Below are positions 10,775 to 22,157 of a DNA stretch of 64,000 nucleotides, piece by piece (the first letter of the stretch is position 1; every line of letters begins with the position of its first letter). The notes beneath the pieces were generated by a model. That model searched no databases, was not told the DNA's origin, and saw nothing but the letters and a program-made list of their open reading frames with translations. Source of the DNA: Paramecium octaurelia (lineage: Eukaryota; Ciliophora; Oligohymenophorea; Peniculida; Parameciidae); the NCBI GenBank assembly GCA_905182995.1, contig CAJJDP010000025.1:575680-639679 (forward strand). The letters are read 5' to 3'. The translations under genes and the position numbers were made by a program.

Positions 10775-11910
10775 TCAACAATGGGGATCATGAATTCCAT
10801 CTTTAATTTATCAAAGGTTTCGAGCATTTTGAAAATCACATAGTTCCCATTCAAATCATATATCAAGGATCGCATATTAGATTGTAATTGTTACAAGACT
10901 ATGATTTGTAGATCATTTCGTTGGTAGGTATACTCAATCAATTTCTACATCACTCTGCAGCCGAAAGTGTTTTTGGATAAATCATAAAAGTGAGGCTTTA
11001 ATTTATTGAACATCCTCTATTGCAATTTATTATTGGCTATTGAATGAATACTATGATGTATATACTGCATTCGAAGATCTTTTAAACAACATAATTGCCG
11101 AATATGTCCTTTTCCACTTAAGGTGTTACTCTTTCCAATTTCTACACAATCAATTCCTTTTATTAATGTGATCCTGACTCTATCATTTTCTGCAATTTCC
11201 TACTGACTATCTGATTGCCCCATACTTAATCCTAAGATAGAATTTAAAATCTCACCACCAGATTTGTGATGTACAAATCCATCTCAATGTCAGGTTCATA
11301 TATGGGACTATGGCCATCCATCACTGGAGAATAGATGGGTTGATTTAGATATGGTAATTTAGGATCCACCATCTCTTTGAAGTATTCAGTTTCACTCTTA
11401 TCTGAATTCCAGAGTTCCTTGATAAATTTCAATGTCTGGGCATTCATTGAAGATGTGACTGGGGATTGCTAATCTATTTGAGTGTCTAAATTTTATTCTC
11501 CTAGTTCCAATTATGGCACTGTCTGTTATGGTTAGCAAGTCTTGTGCTTTGGTGATTTCCTAATCTACTCTTTAGTGATCTTGAAACTTTGATATTTCTG
11601 TTTTATATATAGGAGTAAATCTACTTATAGTTTGCATTTATGTTCTTCTTATTCATTTATGGTGTCAATATTTGCATCATATTTATGATTGACTTCACTC
11701 TCCTTTGGTGAAGTGTCTAAAGTCATTTGTTCAAAATCATATGTCAAAGTGTTACTCATTGGTGTCATCATGCCCAAGTTCCCCAATCTGCGATATATTT
11801 AGTTAGGATTACTTCATTTTTTGCTAATCACTTAATTGTCCCTCTCCATTTTCAGTTCCTTGAAAATCTTTGGGCAAAAAAATCAGATTATCACTTAATG
11901 TGTTATTCAT
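10116..11910 (-). CDS. Pumilio-family (PUF) RNA-binding protein, 562 aa
   Basis: PUF proteins bind 3' UTR motifs through helical repeats and repress or localise mRNAs in the cytoplasm. After a ~150-residue disordered, acidic N-terminus come repeats with recognisable RNA-contact helices: DIFGNYVVQKIFE, NTFGCRVMQKLIE, LNGNYVIFKMLE, then ASNTVERALEAL (repeat-7 like), HQYANYVIKKFL (repeat-8 like) and a closing GQRINSFLD helix. Four introns (11788-11812, 11037-11065, 10345-10372, 10166-10189) give 563 codons. Unusually, about 100 residues without PUF features, including a Ser/Asn-rich linker, separate the third visible repeat from the repeat-7-like helix, and some middle repeats are not recognisable. 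The start at 11910 is the first ATG of the frame. Confidence 0.85.
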
Positions 11911-12083
11911 TTTGGAGATAATATTGATTAATTTAATAAATTAATAAATCTTTTATATTTTTTTAATTCGAAATCTTGCCCTCATTTAGACTATTTTTAT
12001 GTAAAATAAAATAGTATGATGTTATAACATATTTATATTTCTTTATAAAATTTATTAGTGTATTATTTTAAATTAGTACCAAC

Positions 12084-13065
12084 ATGTTAGAAGATGACGA
12101 TGTTGAGATTATACATTCTACTAACACCATCGACAATCAATATGATCAATATTAGAACCCTCAGTTGATAAACAACTTGAAAATGCAACATCAAGTATGC
12201 TCGATTCTGATTCTAGAAACTCTTATCAAGTAATAAGTCACTCGAAAGCGAAGCGTAATAATACAAAGGCTTATTGGAATAAACCATTGAAACACTTAGA
12301 CGATCTTAAAAAGATGAAAACATCTTAAGTATCTAAATCCAATTTGCACATAGAACTCTAACTGTCTCAAAGACAAGGTTTTACACAAGTCCATTAAACG
12401 AATTCCAATGAACCACAAAATGCTGCTGATATTGCCCCTGTTATAAAACTCAAAGATAGCAATTCCAGTACAATAATATTTTAAAATTATTATTAATAGA
12501 TAAAGACTCTTTGGGTAACAAATATACTAATGTATCCTCTAATTATGGCTATATGAACTCCTCATTAGGTTCACCCCACGCAGATCCCTATGAAATAGTA
12601 TGTATTATATTATATTCAGTTTATTTCCTAAGCACAAATCCTTCATTAAAGCATTAAAAAAGTTTAGTCCCTTTTTAAACAAAGTGATTCAACAACATCA
12701 CATGAACTATCGAAACTTATTCAGGAATTCGAAGAGAATGTTAATTAGTTTGCAGCAATCAACGATCAATTCATGTTTGAGGTAATAATGTTTATTGTTT
12801 ATCGATTCAGATCCATAGAACATTTGTGGATTAAAATGAATAAAATAAAGAACTAGAAGAATAATCCATATCTTCTGATAACTTGCACTCATAATATGGA
12901 TAATATTCTTAAATCTTTCATGAAGATTTGGACACTAGCCAATTTGAGAATGAAGTTCAAATTCAATAGTAATTCGAATACTTCGAACTCTCCTTGGCTA
13001 AGGTTACAGAAGAAGAGAAGAAACAATGGAAAGAATAATTACTATAATTAATTAATACACTTTGA
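12084..13065 (+). CDS. Unrecognised acidic coiled-coil protein, 288 aa
   Basis: Four introns assemble this model: 12164-12195 (32 nt, GTT...AAG, atypical), 12468-12499 (32 nt), 12598-12619 (22 nt) and 12782-12810 (29 nt). The result is 289 codons, which supports even the atypical first intron. The N-terminus is acidic (MLEDDDVEIIHS). The middle has a Ser/Lys-rich disordered part. The C-terminal third is helical and Glu/Gln-rich (SHELSKLIQEFEENVNQF, then AKVTEEEKKQWKEQLLQL). No catalytic motif or family is recognised. It lies 114 bp upstream of the next same-strand gene. Confidence 0.65.
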
Positions 13066-13179
13066 ATATCTATTTTTTAAGGGGTGGAAAATATGAACTA
13101 GTCTATTTTTGGTATCATTTATATTAATTTTTGATATGATTAAGTATATTAAAATTAAATAATAAGTAAATAAAACAAA

Positions 13180-13875
13180 ATGCAATATCGATCTAAAAAT
13201 GAATATTAAAAATTGTTTGATTTGAAAACAATCAAATATAGAATGGAAACACTTCCATCAACCAATAGAAAAATACAAAACCATTCGTTATCTAATAGAT
13301 CCTAATAAAAAGAAAAAACAATTCCTAGTGATGTTGATGCCAACTCCAAAATTGATCGTTAAACTTACAGGCATTTCCTAAACTTCTAAAATAGAAGATC
13401 TACTCTTAATGTCTAAAAAAATGCTCTTTTTTAATCTGCTATTCCAAAATAATCATCAAACCCATTAGAACCATTGCATTAGTAATCTTATAAATAAAAT
13501 TAATCTTAAAATAAGAATCAAAGTTAAAGAGATATAATATTGAATACTAAATTCTTTGTTTCCCCTTGGCATCTACATAAAAAAATGAAACAAGAAAAAA
13601 TTCATTAAAATTAATAAAATGAATTACTGACTGATCTCCCAACTAAAGAAAAGATTATCTATCTGTAAAGTAGCCAAACTGATTTTGTCGATCTAATACA
13701 ATAAAACGTCTGCCATAATAAAAATTTTGGAATCAAAAGCAAGTATTAAGTAATCTCATATGCAAAATAACAAAATCCTCAATTAATCTCGTTAAAAAGA
13801 GATAATGAAAATATTGATGATGATAATTCTGAGTATAATGTAGTATTTTTCAGATCAAAAAAAGCGTTATAATGA
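13180..13875 (+). CDS. Unrecognised basic Gln/Ser/Asn-rich protein, 231 aa
   Basis: A single uninterrupted frame from the ATG at 13180 to the TGA at 13873-13875. The protein is basic and low in complexity for its first half (many Lys, Asn, Gln, Ser), with a short hydrophobic/aromatic patch FFVSPWHLHKK near the centre. A more ordered segment LTDLPTKEKIIYLQSSQTDF follows, and the end is acidic (DNENIDDDNSEYNVVFF). No domain is recognised. The frame is convincing because it contains dozens of TAA/TAG codons but no TGA. Confidence 0.72.
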
Positions 13876-14797
13876 TTTAATATATATGTATGTGTTCTTT
13901 TCTTGTTATAATTTTTACACATAACCTTTATTAATTTAATAGAACACTATAAAATATATCACAATATTTATAAATTGCTTTATTGTTATTGTACATTAAA
14001 TTTAATAATTCCTTGTTCAAACCTTGTAAAATCCACTTTATTATTAATCTCAGTGTAAGGTCATTTTTGGATGCAGATCTAATTTATTTCTATGTGTACT
14101 ATTAATTTTATTATGTTAATTAATGAATAATCTTTATAAAATAAATAATAAGTGGGTTACTGTTCATCATTATGAAATATTTGGTAGCTAAAGTTCTGCA
14201 TAGTCGATAACAAATTTTAATAGATTTGAATGTCTAAACATTCTTTAGTACAATATTGGATGCTTTGTTTGAAATATATAGAAACATGTAGATCACTTAT
14301 AAATTTATCCAAAATATCTACCTATTTTGTATTTAATTTAGTTTTTATTGATACATACTAATAATCTCAAAATTTTACATTTTAGGATAGTTTTCCAAGT
14401 CAAAAAGTAACTTTAAAAAATGAATTCTACTTTTGGAGATCATAATCATTATATATATTATACTCACTCATTTAACTAATAAACTTTGATTATCAAGCGT
14501 TTATTACAGAGATTACTATTGTGCTACGAATGATTAATTAATAATTCAGATTATAAAATTGTAGTTTCTAGGTATTGAGTAGGATAAATTTTAAGTTATG
14601 ATTTTGGCGATAATTAGTATTTTGGATATTTTATCTTATTTTTTTCTATAATGCTACACCTAAGAAGAATTTAAGCGTTTCAATCAAATTTAATTAGTAG
14701 AGCAATTGAACTATAGTTTTTATTGTTTATATTATCAATATATTATATAATTATAAAACGTATAATGCATACTCTTAGGACAAGCCTACTATTATGT
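13876..14797. other. Intergenic, ~920 bp, no gene seen
   Basis: AT-rich DNA between two same-strand genes. I saw no frame that stays open under the TGA-only code with non-trivial composition, and no tRNA. Confidence 0.55.
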
Positions 14798-17700
14798 ATG
14801 CTAATCTACATAAATTATGCAGGGTAAGCTTAAAAACTATTATTAGTTCAGAAGCACTGAGCTTGCTAAATCAGATGCAACCAAAATTCAAAGAGGAATC
14901 TGATTTAGGATCTGAAGACCTAATATATAAGAAAGTCACCGAATAATTAAAATAATAGAAGCCTTACTTGTAGATTGATGAAGAGGATACTAAGAACGAG
15001 GTTTCCTTTAGAGAATTTTATAAAAGTGTACGATCTGGCAAACATGAGATAGTTGAAGATGAGGAGGAGATTAATATCGTAGAACCAGAACATAAGGAGA
15101 TTGAAATTCAATCCTACTTATAAGAATTGAGTGATGGACTTGAACCATAAACTGAAAGTATTGTAGAAACGGAACTTCAAACTGATCCTGAAAAGTTGGG
15201 GAAGTTTAAGAAATATTTTATCAAAGAAGAAGAACCTAAACTAGAAGTTAACGTAGAAACTAAAATAGAAAATAATCAACCTATTGAAAAGAAAATGACT
15301 TTGAGAGAGAAATTGGAAATGAAAAAAAAATAGGCCCAATAACCACCAGTTGTAGCTGCAATTTAAATTAAATAAGAAGTAAATACCCAAGAATAAGTGA
15401 CTAATCCATCAGATTAAAATGTTGGTAAAACAACATTAATGAAAAAGATTGAAGAATTCAAGAAATAGAAATAATCAAAGGAAACATAAGAGTCATAATA
15501 ACCAAAAGAAGAAATCGTATAAGAGTAAAACATAAAACCAGTACATGAGAATCCCTTGAGAAAACTCTTAAATAAGAAGGCAGAGGAGAAAAAAGAAAAA
15601 GAAGTTTAGTAATAAGTGGAGAAATCAGTAGAAGAGAAATAGGATGCATTATTAGGGTTAACACAAGAAGTAGAATTAGAAAGCAAATACGTAGAGATTG
15701 AAGACTAGATAGATGGGTAAGAAAATAAAAATGTTGTAGAAGAAAAAGAATCATCACATTTTGATCAGGATCCTTCACAATCTCAAGGTGAATCTAATTT
15801 AGAAGAAATAGACCAAGAACATGATGAATCTCATCAAGAGTATATCACATCTGACGATAATAATTATATTAATGATGAAAATATTTAATAATAGTAATAA
15901 TCAGAATAAAAAGAAGAAGAGTAATAATAATAATAAGAGTAAAAATTGTAATAAGAAGATGTATAATAATAAGAATAATAAGAATAATAAGATGTCTAAT
16001 AAGAATCTGAGTAGCAAATTGATTCGAAAACTTAGATTAATAATGAATCCTTAAGTTTTAATTCAGATTCATCAGATAATATAGTTCAAGAAGAGGATCA
16101 AAACTAATAGGAAATATAGAATGATGATTAAATTAATCCATCAGTTGAGAACTTGGAATAAGAAGTAAATAATAATAATCAATAAGAGCAAGATTCATAA
16201 TTAACTTAAACGGTTGATAATTAAGAATAAAATGAGAATTAAATCAATTAGGATATACTTTAGGATAATTAATAATAACAGTAATTCGAACTAGAATAAC
16301 CTTATGATGAATAATAAGAATTAGAGGATGAAACTCAGAATGAATAATAATAATAATCATTAGATGAGGAAAATTAAGATGAAAAATTAATTGTAGATCA
16401 ATAAACTTAAAATACATAGAATGAAGTAGAAAAAAAAGAAATTCTTAATGATGATCAAGTAGAAAATACATTGTCATAAGGTTTTGTGATGGAGAATAAT
16501 GTAGAAACTTCGAATTATCTTGAAGAAGTGTAAGAAGCAGAAAAGCTTAGGAAAAAAAGAGAAGTAGAAGAGATTATTTAAGAAGAAGAAAGAATTAAAT
16601 AGGAATTAGAATAAAAAAAGTTAGAGGATGAAATGAAATTAAATGAATTATAAGAAGAATAGTAACATTTGATTGATGATAAATAGAAAGAAGAAGAATA
16701 AATACAATAAGTTGAAAAATAAATTGAATTAGAGCAAAGTGAATTGTAAGATTTTGATTCAGAAAAGGATGGATAATTATAAACCTAAGAGAAAGATATC
16801 AAAAAAGATGATATCTAGGAATTATAACCTTAGCAAGAAACATTATAAGAAGCTCCAAATGACTAGACAGATAATAATTCCTAATAAGCTGTGGAGGAAT
16901 AGCCAGTCATTTTATAAGATAAAATTGATTCTAAAGAAATTAAATCAGATGAAGATCTCATTAAATCTTAAGATGAGACCTTAGAAAATGGTTTTAGCAT
17001 TGATGAATATGAAAGGTAATAACATAGAAATGAAGAAAAAAAAGCAGAAGATGATCCATCTACGTATGCACAAAGCAGTGAATTGTTTCATAATAGCGAT
17101 TATACTTCTTAAATTGTAAATGACTAAGAAGATTAAGTGATTGAATAATCAGTCCCAACACTTTAGATTAATGAATAGTAAACTGAAGGTATTTAATATG
17201 AACCTTAAATCTAAATAAGTTAAGAGGTTAAATTTGATGATATCTCCAATAACTAAGTCTTAAATAATTAAGATTAAGATGGATAAAGCGATCAAAATAA
17301 TATCACAGAATTACCAATCACTGAAAATTAATCAAATGAAGAATAATATATCAGCCAAGATTAATTTGTAGAAGACCCTACAGCAAAAGAACAAGAGTAG
17401 TTACTTTCTTTAGATAATCAAGTTGAGCAAGCTAATGAAGAAAACTAAATTTCTAATGAGTCATCCTAGGATTCAATTGAAGTAGAATCTTCTAATGAGA
17501 GCATTGAGGGAACATAAAATTAAGTATATTCATAATAGGAGACATTAATTATAGAAAGTGATACTCCAAACTTAATCCCTATCGATGAAAGTCAATCTAA
17601 CAGTTATCAATATGAATAAGAAGCTGATAATGAAGACAATGATGTCGTGTAATTTGATGTTTACAATTCATCCTCAAATGTTGATACACAAAATAAGGAA

Positions 17701-19297
17701 TCATAAGCTGTAGATCAAATAAATACTTAATAGTAACCTATCATTGAGAGAGTGACATAATAGGATGTTGAAGACACATCAAATTTGCTTTCAGTCAACA
17801 AAATTCATTCTTTTTCCTTATTACAATAAGATATGAAGGTTGATGACACTATCAAAATTGAATATATTGATTTAGAAACAAAGTAAGATTAATCAATTTC
17901 AAAGAATACTTTAATTCATCATAAGAGATAATAAAGTAGTTTTTTGCAACTTGAGGAAACTGAGATGGATTACAATGAAGAACAGTTTGAGATCTTTATG
18001 GCTTAGAAGAAATAACAAGAACAAATGGAAAAAGAGAAAAAGAGAAAGAAGTTAAAAGCAAGAGAAGAGAAACAAAGAAAATTAGAAGAAGAGTAATATC
18101 AGTAATAATTAATACAATAAAAATAACAATAAGAAATTTTAAAATAATAATAGCAGTTGATTGAATTACAAAATTAATAATTATTGAACAAACAAAAATA
18201 TAAGATGGCCACTAAATAGAATAATTAGGTTATTTTGGAAAGTAAACCTATTAAAGGAGATAACTTTAGTCACTTATAAAAGTAACAATCACAAATACAA
18301 CTCTTAAATCAATAAATCGATACAGAATTTTCATTCTAGTAAATTCTTTCACGAGTGGAAAAGGAATAAAGGCAAGGATAAAAGCAACTAAGGAGCAACT
18401 CTAAGCATATTAAGAATGCTGACTTAAATTTCTTTTAATTGACTGAAAGTATAAGTTTTATAATAACTAGAATAATAATAAAATAAGATTTCCTTATAAT
18501 CTTAAGATCTCTTTGAAGCCATTAAATAAGAGATTAAAGAATGTGATTTAAATAATTACACCAATAATTTGTGCTAGTTATGTTAAAGTGATGTAGTATA
18601 TGAGATAAATGATGATAATTGGTATCTCATTGGAATTGCATATGGATTAAAGTATCACAATTAATCAAATATTAAAGGAGACATTTCTAGAATCTTTTGA
18701 ACACAGTGTAATATCACTTCAAGAATGCTAAAATATACACTTCATTCAATAAGGAATAATAAGTATGCCTAACATTAGGAGATTAATTCGAAATTGAAAA
18801 TCTAGAAGAGATTCTTGGCTATTACAATAATCAGACTTTGCCTAGAAATTCTTAATTTTTAAAGATTCCACAAAAAGTATTAATATATCAAATATTTCTA
18901 GATTAAGGCAAATTTTGCTTAGATGAAGGTAGATTTGAATCAGCATAAATTTATGAATTTCAGTTTAAATGCTGCAATTAGAAATTAGGAACATCACAAC
19001 GGATTCACAGTGACAGAATAACAAGTTAAGCTATCTTAAGATTTTGATTACATACAATAGGGCAGTATCCTATATCCAGGACAGTCTATTCCATATAAAT
19101 TGAATATATAGTCTAATGGAATCGAAAATATGTAATTAGAATTGAATCCTCAGATATATGAAAAGGTTTTAGAAAACTATTTGGCAAAAAATTACTTACA
19201 ATAGATATAAGTGACATATAGGGACAGCCTAAAGAGTAATTTTGTAGTGGTTGATAATGATGAGGTCTTAGAACTTGAGATTACAATATAAAAATGA
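14798..19297 (+). CDS. Giant Gln/Glu-rich coiled-coil protein, 1,469 aa
   Basis: One open frame of almost 1,200 codons runs from 14847 to 18448. It is made largely of Glu, Gln (mostly TAA), Asp, Asn and Ser, with strong heptad-like stretches such as KLRKKREVEEIIQEEERI and a Lys/Glu-rich coil near 18000-18200. The C-terminal ~260 residues are ordered and of normal composition (WYLIGIAYGLKRHFQNLLN; GSILYPGQSIPYKLNI). Introns at 14824-14846 (23 nt), 18449-18470 (22), 18652-18677 (26) and 18963-18981 (19) give exactly 1,470 codons; the last two were chosen because only they restore the frame. No family is recognised; a scaffold of the cortex, basal body or cilium would fit but is a guess. Confidence 0.75.
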
Positions 19298-19529
19298 ACT
19301 AAAGTAATTTGTTAAACAAATATTATTATTTATGAATTGCAATTCATTAAAATACATCTAATAATATACAATCTAAGTTCATTTATTCATTATACAATTA
19401 ACAACTATTTTAATTGGAAGATATAAAAATATATCCTATTAGGTATAAAAAAAATAGAATATAAATAATTGAAAGTGATCTTCCTTATTGATTTGATCAT
19501 AATAGGATTAATATATTAACATAAATTTT

Positions 19530-21687
19530 TCATTTAAACAATTTCTTTAATTAATGTAATTAGATTGAAGTCTATTATTGATTACTCTCTTTTTCTTATT
19601 GATTTAGATCAATTCCATACGATTGATGCTTTTATTATTCACTCAAATCTTATTTCAAAACATCTACAACTCGATCAGCCAAGAATGTTAGTGAAGGCAA
19701 CATTTGTGACTGTGGGATTAAAAATTCTTTAATGTTGAGTTCCTTTCTTAAAATAATCAATAATATTACATTTATCTAGCTTATTTAGCTAATTGCAAAC
19801 GTCTATAAACATTTGGATCAAGTGGTGCTGCATCTTCAATGATTGGTTTTTCAGGTTACTCAACTTATTCAAAATGAGCTGTCTCTTACTCATCCATCAT
19901 TAGGGAAGCCTTTCTCTCTGTGCTTAGAACTGTTACATATTTATATTAATTATTCTGGCTTATGTAAGAGTACAATAAAGTCCTAACAATATTAGATGAA
20001 TATAGTACACCTGCCATTTAAAGTTGCTGAGATTAATTTCTGAGAAGCAATTCCATGCAAAATTTTAGATTATTTAATATCTACAATCAATGCCTATTCA
20101 TTTTCATATTAAATAGCAATTAAATTGTCATTTATTTTACTGATGGATTTAGCTTTACCAAATTAGGTGATAATCTATTTTTTAGTATCCTAATAGAATG
20201 TAATTGTTCCGCCATTACAAACTAAAACACCAGATTAGTAAATGTGAGCAACCTCAGGAGTTGTTTAATCCAAAGTCACCTCTTTAATAATGTTATTATT
20301 TTTTGTATTGATATGCAATATACTAATAGAAGTAACAATGACAATAGTGGTTTCATCTTTTATATATGCTGTTAATATATTTCTTCCTTTGTATCCATGA
20401 CCTCTGAAAACACAATTCCAATTGAATTATCCTTTTGTTTACTTGATTTATCTCCATATTCTAATTTCTCCATTACCCCAAGTGATTATTGAATTATGTC
20501 CTGTATCCATTCCTTCAATATCATAATCAGTGGTTGTTAAAAGATTAAATTCAAAATTATTAACATTTTCAAATATTGATAGCGTTTATTTTAGTTCAGA
20601 ACTCAAAATGACAATCAAAAATCTATCCAACATAGCAAACTATAATGTATATGATAAAAATTACTTAATTAATTGTGGTTCTATCTCTTTTGTATGAATC
20701 TTCAATATCAATATCAGATACATAATTTCTTTGTTAAATAGGAATGATGTGCAATAAAGTACCTTATGTTGGATGAATAACTTATAAGGTTCCATTTGCT
20801 CCTTAGGTGATTAATTTATTCTAATAAGTGATAAAACTATTAGGGTAAACATGATGAATTCCCTGAAAATAGGGTAATTTATTCTAGCCCATCAAGGAAA
20901 TCTATTTAATTTGATTGATTCCTTTTATGTTAATAATGAGATTATCATCATTACTACACATAGCTACAATTTCTCCTCCTTATCTTGGAAAGAAGGCCTT
21001 TCTTGCTACTCTCAAATGCCATTACACAATGACACCTTCCTAACCAGCAGAATAGAGTGATGCTCCTGCAAATAGCAATGCATTAATTTAATGAGCATGC
21101 CAATGGTCTTATTACACAATGATACCAGTAGAGAATTATAATAAGATTAATTAACCATTGCTTAATCCACAAGCCAAGAGATCTTAATCATCATCTAATT
21201 GCATAATAGTTACTGCAAGTCCGAAGTCTCTAAGGATTTTGTCTTCATTGCCAATAACATGAATTTATTTATCATCTGCAATAATTAAGTGTTCCTTATA
21301 TCCTGAATATTGAATGTAATTTATTTTAGTAAATGATTACGCATCATATATTTTCGAACAAGTGGTTCCTACTCTAACAATGTTATTTCCATCATATGCA
21401 ATAAAATGGTCATTATGAAAACAGACATGTTGGAATACCTTTCCTTTATGGTGTTTGCTCTATAATTATTTCCCATCTACAGAGTACACAAGAAATTGAG
21501 AATTGCAAGTCAATACAAATATATCTCCATTAACAGCAATTGTTTAAATTAATGAGCCTACATTGATTCTGCTATTCAATTTCATAGTCTCCTTTTCTAA
21601 AATTAACAAATCTTCCCCTGAATAAGTGTATACAACAGAATCATAACAAAATAATTTATGTCCCACTAAATCACCAAAATTAATCAT
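19530..21687 (-). CDS. WDR75: WDR75/Utp17 (Nan1) homologue, SSU processome WD40 protein, 693 aa
   Basis: WDR75 is a t-UTP subunit of the small-subunit processome that supports rDNA transcription and early 18S processing in the nucleolus. The protein is built of two WD40 propellers without typical WD dipeptides. The diagnostic segment is HAHQINALLFAGASLYSAG followed by EGVIVQWHL and AFFPRQGGEI, close to the GG.E.VLV.W and FLPRLG pattern of WDR75. The C-terminal helical extension includes PNVYRRLQLAKQARQ. Introns at 20640-20664 (25 nt), 19983-20010 (28 nt, GTG start) and 19747-19769 (23 nt) give 694 codons. It begins with MINFGDLVGHKLF at 21687 and converges with the giant coiled-coil gene. Confidence 0.8.
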
Positions 21688-22157
21688 AATTAATATAAAA
21701 AATATTCAGAACAATTTGTTTTAGTTTACTATTTTTTAAAACCAAATTAATTGATAAGTAATTTCTGTTAATGATTACACTATCCTAACAATAGTTCTAT
21801 TAAAAGGAGGTAGAAATAAAACTAAAGAATGTTTTAATCTACTTTAACTATGCGATTGGCTCTTATAATCTTGTATAATTGAGTTTAATTATTAATAGTA
21901 TATTTAAGAACTGACACTGTCATAATAAAAATCAATAACACAGGAGGTAGTTTGTTTGAATCCTTTCTATAAGTAATTATATTTTTCTGAAGTATTTTTA
22001 TGTATAATCAATGATGTTATAATCTGTAAGACAATATCTTTTAAACCATTCATCAGTTCTTCTAATCTACCATTCTCATTCAGAGTGCATCAATTCTACG
22101 CCTGATTAACATCTATTGTACATTTTTGATGAATTCGTAAGGAGATTATCATGAGAG
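21688..22157. other. Divergent intergenic region, no gene seen
   Basis: About 470 bp between the divergent starts of the WDR75 gene and the next plus-strand gene; it must hold both promoters. A minus-strand frame at 22096-22290 mostly overlaps the first exon of the plus-strand gene and is a shadow. Confidence 0.6.
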
